From contig JAHLKH010000111.1 in the NCBI GenBank assembly GCA_025526915.1, forward strand, positions 27,200 through 91,199: a stretch of DNA of 64,000 bases, given 5' to 3'. The position numbers and the translations under genes were made by a program. The notes beneath the pieces were generated by a model, which was not told the DNA's origin, searched no databases, and worked only from the letters and a program-made list of their open reading frames with translations. Below, piece after piece: positions 24,201 through 36,193 of the stretch. The DNA comes from Entophlyctis helioformis. Its lineage: Eukaryota; Chytridiomycota; Chytridiomycetes; Chytridiales; Chytriomycetaceae. How positions within the stretch are numbered: the stretch's first letter is position 1; each line of letters opens with the position of its first letter.

Positions 24201-24778
24201 GAGCGAGTCTGAGAGCGGCGATGTGGTGAAGAGGTGGACGGCAGCGTAGGGCGGGCGGCCCTTGACGTAGTCGTCGATGACGAGCCTGACGCTGTCCTGC
24301 GAGGGCGTGATGAAGTAGATGGCCTCAGTGTCTGGGTGGGGCTGGCGCTTGTTGGTCAGGCCCTCGACGACGGACACGTTTTCCGAGAGCACGTCGCTCA
24401 TGGAGCACACGCCGTTCAGGAGGCGCAGGGCGTGCGGGTCGACGACGAGGATCTTCCACCGGCTCGGCGGGTTGACGGTGCGCAGCATGCCCTCGAGGAT
24501 GCCTGGTGTGTAAAAGAGTCGGCGTGTGAGTATATAAGAGGGCTTAGGGTTGTAAGAGGGCGTGTGTGTGTGCAGATGGCTGCCTGCAGTGGCTGCCTGC
24601 AGATGGCTGCCTGCAGTTGGCTGCCTTGGAGGGGCGGCAGCGGCACGCACACCAAGAGAGCGGCAGCCACAGCGACGCGACAAGCAGCAAGCAGCTAAGC
24701 AGCCAAGCGGTAAGCAGTTAAGCAAGCAGCAAGGACCAACGACGCACGCTTCTTGAGCGAGTCTCTGACGGACGGCAT
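21223..24778 (-). CDS. SEC1: Sec1/Munc18-family syntaxin-binding protein with repetitive tail
   Basis: SM proteins clasp syntaxin/SNARE bundles and drive vesicle fusion, here most likely exocytosis at the plasma membrane. The ATG at 24778 gives MPSVRDSLKK; after an intron follow RILEGMLRTVNPPSRWKILV and domain 1 with YFITPSQDSVRLVIDDY. Domain 2 has ILVISDRTLDVIAPLLHEFS, then YQSMVADLIGLENGKYRDKK. A coiled exon (about 23213-22962) and domain 3 (ITNLSILNVRL, LIFFVLGGVTYSEMRALAEL) follow. After about 22090 the protein is disordered, with repeats of the type RGDPRGDPRADPR, ending KPAKEKKGWFGF at 21223. In the tail three frames must be combined (changes near 21936, 21758 and 21425), so its sequence is uncertain. 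Five or six introns are present. Confidence 0.88.
24573..24625. repeat. 12-bp tandem repeat of TGGCTGCCTGCAG type in SEC1 intron 1
   Basis: Four imperfect copies of a TGGCTGCCTGCA unit, containing CTGCAG palindromes, lie inside the first SEC1 intron. An AAGC-rich patch lies further along (24680-24735). Both are simple-sequence expansions in an intron. Confidence 0.7.
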
Positions 24779-24891
24779 GGCGGGCGGCGGTCTGTGTGCT
24801 GCAAAGACTACGACTGCGACTGACTGCGACTGACTGCTACTAAGGCGGCGACGACCAGGCGGGCAGGCTTCAACGTCGAACGGCAATCTCA

Positions 24892-26152
24892 CAAATGGCC
24901 GCCGCGACGATTTTGACGTGGCAAAGTTCCTGCGGTTGGAGGTGCGTACCAGTGCGTGGCTGCCTGTGACTGCCTGCATGCGTGACTGTCTGTGCGTGCC
25001 TGCGTGTGGGCTTATGGCGCAGCGCATGCGCCTGTAAAAGACGCACGCACACGCAGCGACTCACACGCAGCCCGCCAGTCCAACGACTTCAACCAGCGCC
25101 AGGAGGTCGAGCGCATCCTGGCCGTGCATGCGTCGCTGGCCCCCGTGCAGCTGCCCGACGCTTCGGGCAACGTGCAGCTCGAGCAGCTGCAGAGCACGCT
25201 GGAGCAGCAGCTGCTGGCCGAGCAGGCCGCCCACGACTCGGCTGCATCGTCGTCGTCGGGGTCGGGGTCGGGGTCGTCGGCCACGACGTCGATTGGCGCG
25301 GCGCAGCTCAACCCGATCGACGTGCTGGACCTGCCGCTGTCCGTGTACATCACCTGCGCCATCGAGGACCGGCTGGTCAAGACGCAGTACCGCAAGCGCT
25401 CGCTGCTGGTGCACCCGGACAAGTGCAGCCACGCCCGTGCGCAAGAGGCCTTTGATCTGCTCAAAAAGGCCGAGAACACCATCATGGACCCGGCCAAGCG
25501 CAAGCGGCTGCTGGGCTTCCTGATCGATGCCCGCGCCGCCGTGTTCATGGCCAAGGGCGTGCGGCCGCCCAAGATCCAGACGCCTGCCGGCCCCAAGCTC
25601 GCGCTGGACGCGCCAGAGTCGGCCGCGTCGGCTGCGGCTGCGGCCGCGGGCATGCCCGTGACGGCCGAGGCGATCGATGCCGCCGCGCTGGAGGCGCAGT
25701 TCCCCGGTCTGGGCAAGGAGATCCAGACCGAGACGCGCAAGCTGCTGTTTGATCTCGTGAACCGAGACCGCATCCGGCTCAAGAACGACATGGAGCGCAA
25801 GCTGGCGCAGGCGGAGCGCGACACGGCCGAGCGCAAGCGCAAGATGGAGCACCAAAAGACATGGGAAGAGGTAAGCGGGGAATGCCGCGGTGGCTGGCTG
25901 GCTGGCAGGATGGTTGGCTGGCAGGATGGCTGCGGGTCCGAGATAGACATGGACATGGACATGGACGGACTGGACAGCGACTGACACACTACATGGATGC
26001 ATGCGTGCATGCACGCGGCGTGCCAGTCGCGGGAAGAGCGCGTAGGAAACTGGCGCAAGTTCCAGCAAGGCGTGGGCAAGAAGAAGCGGAAGAAGGACGA
26101 GCTGCCGGGCGCACTGCCGTTTGACCCGTCACTGCTGGCCAAGAAGAAATGA
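24892..26152 (+). CDS. DNAJC8-like J-domain protein (5' end uncertain)
   Basis: DNAJC8/SPF31 is a nuclear J protein associated with the spliceosome. Exon 2 (25079-25870) encodes a J-like domain (LVKTQYRKRSLLVHPDKCSH, with HPD intact) after a Ser/Gly linker. A long charged helix follows (ENTIMDPAKRKRLLG, then MERKLAQAERDTAERKRKME), ending HQKTWEE. Exon 3 (26027-26152) continues SREERVGNWRKFQ and a Lys-rich tail ending in AKKK. The match to the animal WQKNFEESRDGRVDSWRNFQ region is clear. The first exon ends at 24941 with a GTGCGT donor, but the frame that continues into exon 2 (DDFDVAKFLRLE) has no upstream ATG. The well-placed ATG at 24892 is in another frame. A missing upstream exon or a one-base error is possible. 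It is divergent from SEC1, about 110 bases away. Confidence 0.8.
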
Positions 26153-26251
26153 ATCAGCCCTGCGCTTATGAGCGCGGCCTTGTTTTACAGAGGGACACGG
26201 GGCGAGCGTGGCGCAAGGAGGCGCGGGGAAGACCTGCACTGTCTGTCTGTC

Positions 26252-26306
26252 TGCATCGCACGTCTGTCGTCATATGTCTGTCGTCATCTGTCTGTCGTCA
26301 TATGCC
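26252..26306. repeat. TCTGTCGTCAT tandem repeat upstream of RIB1
   Basis: Three copies of a unit close to GTCTGTCGTCATAT/C lie in the spacer between the DNAJC8-like stop and the RIB1 region (26153-26521). An adjoining GTCTGTCTGTC run gives the strand a strong TCTG/TCGTC bias. No gene is seen in the spacer. Confidence 0.7.
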
Positions 26307-26521
26307 GTCTGCATCGCATATTCAGGTTGTGCCAAAACGGATTCGCCGGATTGCGAATCCTCAAACATCCGGAAGATCACTTGAGGCGGGTCTGCTACAT
26401 AGGCGACTGCAGCGACGACGCAGGCTGCAGCTCAACCACTACAACTCACCACCACAACCACAGCGACAACCACCACAACTACTACAACCAACAAGCACAA
26501 CCACCACAGCGACCACCACTC

Positions 26522-28409
26522 ATGCCCGCCACCACGCCCAGCGCCGCTGTGGCCACTGCAACAGCACCAGCGTCACCTGCAACGGCACCAGCAACGGCAA
26601 CTGCGACTGCGCCGACGGCCGCACCAACAGCCGGCAGCACTGCGCCGACCACCGGCACCACGGCGGCGGCTCTGCAGCCTGATCCGCCCCTCAAAGCCGC
26701 CGCCCTCTCGGCCGCCTGGCTGCCCTCGCATTCACATGTGCAAGCAACTGCCACAACAGCACGACTGCCACAACAGCCACGACTATCAAAGCGACGACGA
26801 CGACGGCCACGACACCGGCCGCCCCGCTGACCTCGGACGGCCTGTCCAGATCGACGGCCACGGCCACAGACTCGGACTCGGACCCGGATGCCGATGCCGA
26901 TGCCGATGCCGATGCTCAGTCCGACGATGCGGATGCGCTGTCGTCGCCATCAACGCTGCCCGCCGCGCATGCCGCCGACGCCAACGCCGACGACAACGAC
27001 AACGCCAACGAGCTCGACGCTGCACCACGGCCCGCCTCGCCGTCGGACGGCGCCACGCTGCCGATCGGCATCCATCCCGACGTGCTGTTGAGGCGGCAGT
27101 CGTGGTTCATTGGCCACTCGCAGAGCCAGCTGGAGCTCGGCCTGGACGACCTCGACGCCCTCGACGGCCCGGACGCCGATCTGCGTGAAGCAGCTGGCAA
27201 CAACACGCAGGATGCCGTGTCCACACCATCACAGGATGTGCACGCGCACGCGCATGCAGGTCTTGCCAGCCCCGCCAGCCCCGCCAGCCTTGCCAGCAGC
27301 CCCGCAAAGGCACACGCACATGAGCATGCCAGCCCTGCTAGCAGCACAACAGCAGCAGCCACATTCGCAGTCGCAGCCACAGCCGCAGCCGCATCCACTG
27401 CAGACACACGGCGGGCCAGCCTCGTCCAGCCGCACCGCCGACACCTGCCGCACGTGCAATGCGAGGCCGCAGCGCGCATCCCATCGTCGTTTGGCGGCGG
27501 CACGCACACGCTGCACATCTACTCCAACACAGACGACGACAAGGAGCACATGGCGTTTGTCTTTGGCTCCGACATTGTCTCGGCGTCGTTGAATGCCGAG
27601 CGGCCCGGCGACACGCCCGAGACGCGCCGTATCCGCGGTGCCAAGCCTGAGCTGCCGTCGGTTGCTGATGCGGCCGCCTCGCACGCCGCCGGCCATGCGG
27701 ACCCGCCGCTCGTGCGGATCCATTCGTGCTGCTTTACTGGCGAGACGGTCGGCTCGTTACGATGCGACTGCGCCGAGCAGCTGCAGGAAGCGATGCGGAT
27801 CATGACGGCCGCCGGCCGCGGTGTCGTGTTGTATCTGATCCAGGAAGGCCGCGGTATTGGGCTCCGCGACAAGCTGATGTAAGCCGTCGCACCACTCACT
27901 GTCTGGTCATCTGCGCGTGCTCGTGCTAACTCCTTATGCTTGCATACGCAATGACCGCGACCATGACGGCCAGGGCGTACAACCTCATCGACATGGGCCA
28001 CGACACGCTGTCGGCCAATATCGCGCTGGGACATCCACCCGACGCGCGCACGTACACGATTGCCTCAGCGATTCTCGCCGATCTGGGCATCGACCGCGTG
28101 CGGTTGCTGACCAACAACCCCAGCAAGGTGCATGCCATCCAGCAGGACGGCGTGGCCATCACCGAGCGCATCGCCATGATGCCAACGTCGTGGAAGTTGC
28201 GGCACAGTGTCGTTGGCAGCGAGCGTCTGTCGGTCACAAAGGGCGGCCACGAGCTCACCAGCAGGGAGGGTGCCGGTGCCGGTGGCGATGCCGGCCATGA
28301 CATCCAGGACCGTGACGAGTACCTTGTGACCAAGATCCAGAAGATGGGGCATATACTGGACATCCCCGACTCTATTCTGCGCGGTGTCTCGGCATCCCCT
28401 CGGTTGTGA
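26522..28409 (+). CDS. RIB1: GTP cyclohydrolase II (riboflavin pathway)
   Basis: This enzyme opens the imidazole ring of GTP with release of formate and pyrophosphate, the first step of riboflavin synthesis. Animals lack it, which supports a fungal source. The core begins near 27470. The zinc site is [20 protein letters not shown] (three Cys), followed by [16 protein letters not shown] small intron at 27879-27973 (GTAAGC donor) splits a codon; the second exon then reads [34 protein letters not shown] and a C-terminal tail to 28409. The long N-terminal part is low in complexity (Ala/Thr, then an Asp/Ala repeat near 26880-26930). Its frame shifts relative to the ATG at 26522, so the true start and any 5' intron are unresolved. 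It converges with the AMSH-like gene, with only 68 bases between stops. Confidence 0.88.
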
Positions 28410-28477
28410 ATGAACCCCTACCCTACAACAACGCGTACACGGGCACGGTGCCAGATATACACAGCGACACGCGCGCT

Positions 28478-30517
28478 TTATTTCTTGTCCCGCAGGTCAA
28501 TGACGTCGAAGCGTGCGTCGACCAGCTGCACGTGGCCGCCGGACACGGGCTCGTAGAGGTCGTCGGCAGCGTAGCCGTCGTGCGGATGGAACATTTGCGG
28601 GTTCCGGCACGCGGAGATGACGTCCAGGCCGGGCGGATCCGTGAGGCGGAAGATGCCCTGCGACGGTGTCTTGGACGGCGCCATGACAATCGCAATCGCC
28701 TCGGGCATCATGATCCTACACATATCCGTGCACGTGTGTGTGTGTTTAGTCGCGGTTGTGCAACAGCGAGAGGAGAGAGTGACGTACTGGTACGAGCAAT
28801 GGGTATGCAGATCCACCGAGCTCATGAAACAGGACTGGCTCGGATGAGTGTGGATCCAGCCAAGGGTGAGCAGCTCGCGCGAGTCCTGCACTTCAAAGAT
28901 GAGTTCCTCGTTGCGCGTGGTGCACGAGTCCGACGTCGCCGTCTGCTGCGGGATGAGCAGTGTCGTGACGGTAAAGGCGGAGCGCGAGAGCGTGCCGCAG
29001 AGGATGCCGCACGTCTCGAGGTTGAGGCGTGTGTTGGGTGCGGCGATGTTCAAAAAGGTGGACGCGAGTGTGCGCGGGAGGTTGAGCGTGCGCAGACCGT
29101 CGGGCCGCGTGTCTTCAAAGATCATGGCCTCTGTTGGTTTGTGCGTGAGTGCGTGAGTGCGTGGGCAATCGGCATGTCAAGAGCGTCGTGCTTACGTGTG
29201 GGTGAGCCGGCGGATGGCGAGTCGGGCGGCTGGTTGGGTCCTGTGCCCAGCAGCGCCGAGAGCGCGTTGCTCGGCTTGACAGGCACAGGCGGCGGCAACG
29301 AGACGCTTGCAGCGTATCCAGCCACGGGTGCATGCATCGGCGTCTCAATAGACGCGCTTCCATACATCCCAGACGACTGCTGCGGCGGGAGGGGCAGTGG
29401 CGGCGCAACGCTCGGATACGATGCCGCAACAGGTGCGATCATCGGCCCGACGATGCCAGTGCTGCTGCTGCTGCTACTGCTGCCGCTAGGCGTGGCGAGC
29501 CGTTCAAGCTGCCGCCTCAGCTCGGCCGCCGATGCGCTCTCGCCGCCTGTTTTCCACCACTCGGCGTCCGCTGTTCCCGCGGCCGTTCCCGCAGCCGTAG
29601 TCACCGACACGGCTGTCACGGCGATCGTGCCATGCGTCGCCGAGCTGGCAGAAGTCGGCGTCGTCGGCCGAGACAGCACAGCGACCTCGGCCCGCACAGC
29701 ACGGTCCCGCCGTTTGCGCTCAATCTCTGCCTGATTGTCCATCTCCAGCCTGGCAAAGCGCTGCTGGAGCAGCGGCCGGATCGTCTCCATCTTCTCCACG
29801 GCGACCCTCGCGTTCTGTGTGTGTGCGTGTGTTTGTGAGTGTGCGCGATGCCAACGGTGAGTGGTAGCAGCGCGGGAAAGACGCATGCAGTGGGCACGCA
29901 CCTCGCGGAGCTTGGCGAGACCGGGCTGCATGGCCGGCAGCTTGGACTCTGGATGGCTCTTGAGGCCGGTGATGGACAGCCTGGCTGTGCGAGTCAGTGC
30001 ACCGCACGTCCCGATCGCATGCACAGACACGCAAGAACGCAAGGACGCACGTCGTGTAGCGCATGTACATCAGATACGCCATGACGATGTTGCGCTCCGA
30101 TTCGTAGATGCGCGCCTGTCGCCACAGCACGTCGGCCGACCTGGTGTGGCCCGCACGGCCGTCAGTCGGGCACTGCACGCTGGCCGCAGCCTCGGCGGCA
30201 TCGCTTACCGAAAGTACAGCTGCGGTGGCATGCCGTGCAGTGCCATGTCGTGCCGTGCAGCGCCGTGCAGCGCCGTGCGAGTGTCAGTCGGCATCAGTCG
30301 CTGCGCACGGCTGCCATGTGCCCACCTTGAGCGGTTTCGTTGCGTCGACATCGACGTTGGCCCGCTGGTGCAGCACCCGGAACGACTCTCGCACGAAATC
30401 GCTCATGCCCGCCGGCTGCGCTGCTTGTTGTGCTGCTGCTTGTTGCGGTTGTGGCTGCTGTGGTTGTGTCGTCGTGCCGGCGAGCACCGCTGCCCGCATC
30501 TCCGCCAAGCTCTTCAT
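28478..30517 (-). CDS. AMSH/Sst2-type JAMM deubiquitinase
   Basis: AMSH-family proteases cleave K63-linked ubiquitin chains on endosomes, working with ESCRT-0. The start at 30517 (MKSLAEMRAAVLAG) gives an N-terminal helical region resembling the USP8-dimerisation/MIT-like domain: ADVLWRQARIYESERNIVMA and later TIRPLLQQRFARLEMDNQAE. A Pro/Ser-rich linker follows, then the MPN+ domain. It has LETCGILCGTLSRSAFTVTT, the JAMM zinc motif GWIHTHPSQSCFMSSVDLHT, then HCSYQ and MPEAIAIVMAPSKTPSQGIF. The end (VQLVDARFDVIDLRDKK) matches the family's C-terminus. About six introns are present. The start codon lies only 53 bases from the stop of the gene upstream, so the promoter must be very short or overlap that gene. 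Confidence 0.9.
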
Positions 30518-30570
30518 GTGGATCGTGCAATGCCACAAACCTTGCGCAAACCACACAAACAAAGACGTGT

Positions 30571-33500
30571 TCATTCACGGTGGATGCCGCACGCGCCGCG
30601 CATCTCGGTCCACACCATCTCAGAGTAGCGCTCGCCCAGCACGGCGAGGTACTCGCGCGATGCCGCGTAGCTGTAGCCGTCGCCAATGAGGTCGCCGCGC
30701 GCCATGAGGCCGATCAGGTCACAGTCGCGCGCGGCAGCCAGAAACAGCGACCGCGCATGGCGGATGAGCGAGATGGCCACATAGATCTGCGTGTCTGGCC
30801 CGTGGAGCAGGCTACCCAGCGTGACGTTGGAGATCTCTGAGAGCGGGAGGACGTTCCAGTAGCACTCGCGCAGCCACCGCTGCACCATCTGTCGCAAGGT
30901 GTGTGTGAGTGCATGGCTGCATGGCTGCATGCAAGGACACGAGGGTCGCGTGCACAGGCAACGCACCTGTGTTGGCGTGCATCCACTGAGCGTGAATGCT
31001 GACGACACCATCGGCAGCTCCGTCTCGAGAATGGCCTCGACGAGATGGCAGCACGTGGGGACGAGAAGCTGGTACCGCTTTTCCTGCTCGTCGTCCCAGG
31101 AGAGCGGTGGCCGCGACCAGATGAACACGGACATCATGCGGCCGTGGATGGCGGTCAGCAGGCCCATGACGGTCGCCGTGTCGCCATCGCACAGGATGAA
31201 CAGTGTCGCTGCGAACCAGTCGAATCCCGTAAAGGGAGCCGGCGCAGACGCCGAGCCGGACTTGACGTCCTTCTTGGCCGGAGCAGCAGCCGGTGGCTTT
31301 GGCGAGGCTGGATAAAAGGCCGACCGGCACAGGTGGAACAGCGACTCGAGCCGCGCATACGCGGTCGCACGATCAATGGCAAGGAACCGCGTCGCATACC
31401 GTGCAGCCAGCGCAATGCCCAGCTTATGGCCAGGCGGTATCTGTCGCCACAACAGCCATCTTAGCACCGCTCCTCTCTCGAAGCCCATACATGCGCTCGA
31501 CTCACTTCTGCAGCAGACGTGTTGGATGCCACCCGGCCCGCGTCGCCAGATCGGCGCGGCACGAGCTCGGTCAGGCCCATGGTGGCAGCCGTCTCCTTGC
31601 CCATGCGGCCACACACGTCCGATAGCGCGCCAACAAGCCGCTTGGACAGCGGCAGGGGAACGCATCCGCTCTCGTTGGCATCCAGACACGCTGTAAAGGC
31701 ATCCCGCGTGTCCTTTAGCCACCTGTCAATGCCCGCAGCCTGGAGTCCCTGCGCACTCGACACCAGCTGGCTCAAGGCCGCGTTGACCGACCCGGACTCG
31801 TCGCGATACGCGGCCTTGTCCACCTGCGTCAGAACGCCGGGTGGAATGGACCGCCCATCAAACACTGGGATGGAGCGCACATCAAACGTGGAGCCGTCGA
31901 TCGGCACGGTGATGGGCGGCAGCGAGCGCTCGCCAGCACCGCCGACCGTGAGTGTCGCCAGCAGGATATGGTTTCGCAGCAACGAGTTTTCGTCAACCAC
32001 AAACGTTGCTGCATGGCCGCCTTCCACTGCCACACACAAGCACGCCGTCAGCCAGTCAGTCAGCCAGTCAGCCAGTCAACACAACCAGACACTTCCAGAA
32101 GCGAAATGGAGACGAACCCGTCTGGATATGCGATTCCTGCTGGAGCTGCATCAGCGACTCCTGGACGCGGAACGTGACTTGCAACAGAATCATCGAGTCC
32201 AGGCTCGAGCAGCTCACAAGCCGCAGCACGCGCAGGCCGACCTGGTGGCCGTCGTCAAACGACACGATCCAGTCACAGTCCACCTGCGCGTCGACGGTGA
32301 CGAGTTTGCGCACAAGGTACGACAGCGTGTTGCGGTCGGCCGTGGCGTCGGGCGGGTCGAGCCGCAGACACGTGGCCACGGCCGGGAACGACACAAAGAT
32401 CTTGAGCACGTTGGACACGGTTTTGTTGAACGAGTACTCGTCAATGTCGGGATGCAGTTGCGCCAGGGGCCGGTCGCAGGAGAGGTGCGACCACATGTCG
32501 TGGATGAACGAGTGCACGAGACCCGTTTTCCAGAGGGCCTCGGTGCCGGCCGGTGTGGTCGAGATCTGGGACACCAGCGTGCCGTAGCCAAACTTTTCGC
32601 ACTTGCTGACTTGCAGTTTCTTTTGGTACCTATGCAGACAGGTTTGTTGAGTCGCATGCGCTGGCTTTGTCACGGAAACAAGGACACGTGCGAGTTTTGG
32701 TTACCGTTGGAACATGTACGCGACGCACGGCTCCATGGCGCCAGTTTGTCGCAGCAGCATCACACCCTTGGGCGTGGCGGCAAAGTTGAGGAGATTGTCA
32801 ATGAGCATGGCGTTCCACTCGCGGTCCGACTCGCCGCGCGCTGTGGTGCTGCGGTACATGGCGAGCGTCGTGTGCAGGTCGTGTTTCTCGAGCCAGAGGA
32901 GACCCTCGCACGAGCGGTACAGCTGGCGCAGGAAGAAGATGTAGCCGCCAACCACACGGCGCGCGACAGCCACGGCAGCCGCGCCAGACGCGGCAACAAT
33001 GCTTGAGCTTGTGGAGGACGACGCAAGACCCGGCCCCGTCGCCGCTGAAGGCGTCGAGGAGGCTGCTGTTGCCGACGACTGGGCCGTGGACACAATGCCC
33101 GACACGGATGCCGGTGCACCACCGCCTACGCCCGAGCCAGGCAAAGCGGACGACGAGACAGCGGGAGCAGAGACCAGCCCGCCAGCCGATGCCGACACGC
33201 CGGCGCCACCACTGGCAGCAACAGACGCGACACTGCTCGCCGCTGCACCAACCCCGCTGCTGGACGCACCGGCACCGGCACCCACAGCGCGCATCTCGCC
33301 CCTGAGCGACTGCTTCACAAAGGTGGCGATCGTGTCAATGACGTCGTTGGACCCGCTGCGCACGGCCGTCATGGCGTTAAAGTCTGGGTTGCGGTACTGC
33401 GTCTCGCCGCGCAGGATAAACGTGCGGCCAGAGTCCGTGGCGGCGATATCCGACAGCGCCTCGGCGACAGCCAGGAGCCCGGTTTCCTCGGCCAGTCCCG

Positions 33501-36074
33501 CGCGGCCATCCAGAGCAAGCCGCACAGGCCGCATCAGTTCGCGCAGCACGTTATCCTGCAGCCCGTACAAGGTCAGTGTGTGTGAGGGCATCCTGCGACA
33601 CCGACAGATGGGCGGGTACCTTGTAAAGCTCCTCGCGGCACTGAGAGTCGGCTGCGGCGATCGTCTTGAGGATGCGCGACATGAATCGCGACATGGAGAA
33701 GCTGTCAACCACGTCGCGGTCGCTGACGGACGGGTACTCGCCGGTCGCGTTGGACAGCGTCGCTTTGGACGCCATTTGGCGGATGAGGATCATGATGAAC
33801 GATCGGAGAGACAGCTCGTACTTGGCCGTGGGACTCTGGCCATCGATTTCTGTGGACATGTCGTCAGTGCACAGCCGCCAGTGACCTGATATCCAAGAGT
33901 GACGCAGAGAGGCGTACCGGGGACACGCAGAAGCGGGGCAAGAGCCGAAGACTGCACCAACGCCGAGTCCTCGATGCGCACGGGAAAGTAGCGTCGGCCA
34001 GCTGCCGACAACGACACTCTTGCAATCATGACCACGACGTGCAAAAAGTGCGTATACTCGAGGTCGCCCCTGTGAATAAAGCTTCCGACATCGCCGTCGT
34101 CATTGACGTCCACATCCTCAACAAGGAGCTCGTCGTGTGCAGCACCGCCCTCGACACCGCACAGGCCGATTGCAAAGTGCACAAACGCGTTGGCGAGGTC
34201 GACAATCGTCTCGTTGCGCTGCATCGCGGCGACGACATGCGCGCGGCCGAGGTTCGACATCATCCATTTCTCGAACCATGTTGAGCGGGGGTCGATGATG
34301 GCAAGGTAGTGGAGCGGCGTGAGGGTGCCGACGTGTTTGCGTGGCGAGCGGATGAGGCGGAAGGAGAGCGTCATGACGTCCTTGAAGACCTGCTCGGGGA
34401 ATCTGAACCACAGCGACGGGATTTCCATCATGAACTGGTGCAGTAGTCGGAACTAGAGAGTGCATGTGTCAGTTGCGAGTGGGGAGAGCCATGGCAAGCG
34501 ATGATGGCGGGACGGTGGTGCAAGGAGCGGTGACACCTTTTTCAGAGTGAGCTCGACGCGCGGGTCGCGAGTGTCCAGCCCGACCGTTGTCTTGGCAAGC
34601 GGCGTGTTCTCAAACACGTGCACGAGGTGCGACACGAAGCTCAGATAGACTTCCGGTGTCATGTACGGCGGCGCCGTCTTGAACGCACGCGCATAGATGC
34701 GCAGCCCAATGAACGCGATCCTGTCCCACGCGTCAGCCGCTTTCCCCCCATCGCACACGCACGTGGGCAGCTTCTCCAACCAGCAGAAAGTACCGTGTAT
34801 CGGGATCGGCAAGCGCCAGCTCCATGTTCTTCTTCGAGTCTGGCCAAAACTCGTCGGCCAGCATGTCTCCGATCGAGAACGACGCCAGCCGCTGCACCGT
34901 CGCCATGCGGTTCTCGTACGTCTGGCCAGGATGGAGCTTGCCAAACATGTGCTTGAGCTCATCAAGCCCAGGACATATGCCAGACGAGATGGATCCCATG
35001 GACGAGCTCTCGTAGGTTGCGCTCGAGTGTGCGGAGAAGGAGGGATCGTGGCTGGGCGGCCGGCCAGCGGCAGCGGCAGAAGCATGTGGAGCATAGAGAT
35101 CAGCCATGGCGGGCTTGTGCTGGAGGAGGTGGTCGGTGAGCGCGGCGATGGATGCCTTGGCGTCCTCGGTGACGCGGTGTGAGAGGGCGGCGTACTCGGG
35201 CGAGGCGAGGATCTTGTCGACGAGCGACGGCACGAGGTTGTCAGCGGGCATGGACGTGATGGCGGGCGACTTGAGGTGCTCGGCGAGGATGGGGCCCACA
35301 AAGGCGTCGATGCGCTTGCGGATGTTCTTGACGAACGCGTATTTCTGTGATGCGTGGCAGCGATGTCAGCGGGATGGGTTTGAGATGGCCACGGCAAGCA
35401 GACGGGCAAGCAGGCGGGCAGCCACGCTCGCGCAGTCACCTCAAAGTTCTCGTCCATGCGCTCGCTGCTGAGGTTGAGCTGCACGGGCGGCGGCGCGTCG
35501 GGCTTGAGTTTGGCGCCACGCGGAAGCGCCAGGCAGCGGCGCACAAACGCCAGCAGCTCCTGGTCGCTGTGGGCAAAGTCGGACGCTGCGTTGCGGGCGG
35601 CGGCGCACTTGGCGCCCTGTGCGAGGGCCGCCTGCTGCGCCTGCGACAGCGCGGTCGATGCTGTTCCTGCTGCTCCTGTTGCTGTGTGGTTGTTGTTGTG
35701 CTTGTTGTGGTGGTTGTGCGCCAGGTGCCGACAGCGACGACGACGCGACAACGCGGCCGATGCTGGGGCACAGCAGCGCCGCCGTGGACAGCGTGGCTGC
35801 TGCCGTGCGCAAGGGCGTGCGCGGCCTGCGGGTGCTGCGAGTGCTGCAGATGCGGCAGCTGCGGCACGGGCGTCGAGGCGTGCGGCAGCGGCGACTGCGT
35901 CTCGTGGCGTCCGGCGGGATGCGAGTTGCCAACGTTGCTGTTGCTGTTGCTGGCTGTGCCGTGGCCGTGGCCGTGGCCGTAGTAGAGGGCGTGCTGGCTG
36001 GAGGCTGCGCTGCTGCCGCCAAGCGCACCGCTGGGCCCGCTGCCTGCAGACGGGCGGCTCTGTCGGCTGTACAT
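30571..36074 (-). CDS. TBC1D32/BROMI-like ciliary protein
   Basis: Broad-minded (TBC1D32) acts with a CDK-like kinase in cilium assembly and Hedgehog signalling in animals. The C-terminal half matches it well by eye: KCEKFGYGTLVSQISTTPAG near 32600, FDWFAATLFILCDGD near 31230 and LPMVSSAFTLSGCTPTQ near 31010. It also has WLRECYWNVLPLSEISNVTL and LLHGPDTQIYVAISLIRHAR near 30850. The end is EYLAVLGERYSEMVWTEMRG at 30571. Middle exons (35340-33600) encode helical-repeat-like sequence such as TLTPLHYLAIIDPRSTWFEK. A large Ala/Ser/Gly spacer is coded at 33260-32990. The start at 36074 (MYSRQSRPSAGSGPSGALGG) leads into a low-complexity N-terminus whose frame changes about twice before 35660, so the first 130 residues are uncertain. 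Confidence 0.8.
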
Positions 36075-36193
36075 GCAGACGCGGCCTGGACGGCGAGTTG
36101 CGGATCTGCGTGGACAACGAAGAACGCGTTGGCTGCGCGTTCATGGGCGTGGCTGCCTGACTACGTGTGGCTGACTACGTGTTCATTGCGTGC

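Noticed and set aside
30571..36074. First considered as ubiquitin conjugation factor E4 (UFD2)
   Set aside because: There is no U-box at the C-terminus, and the KCEKFGYGTLV, DWFAATLF and LSGCTPTQ segments fit TBC1D32 much better.
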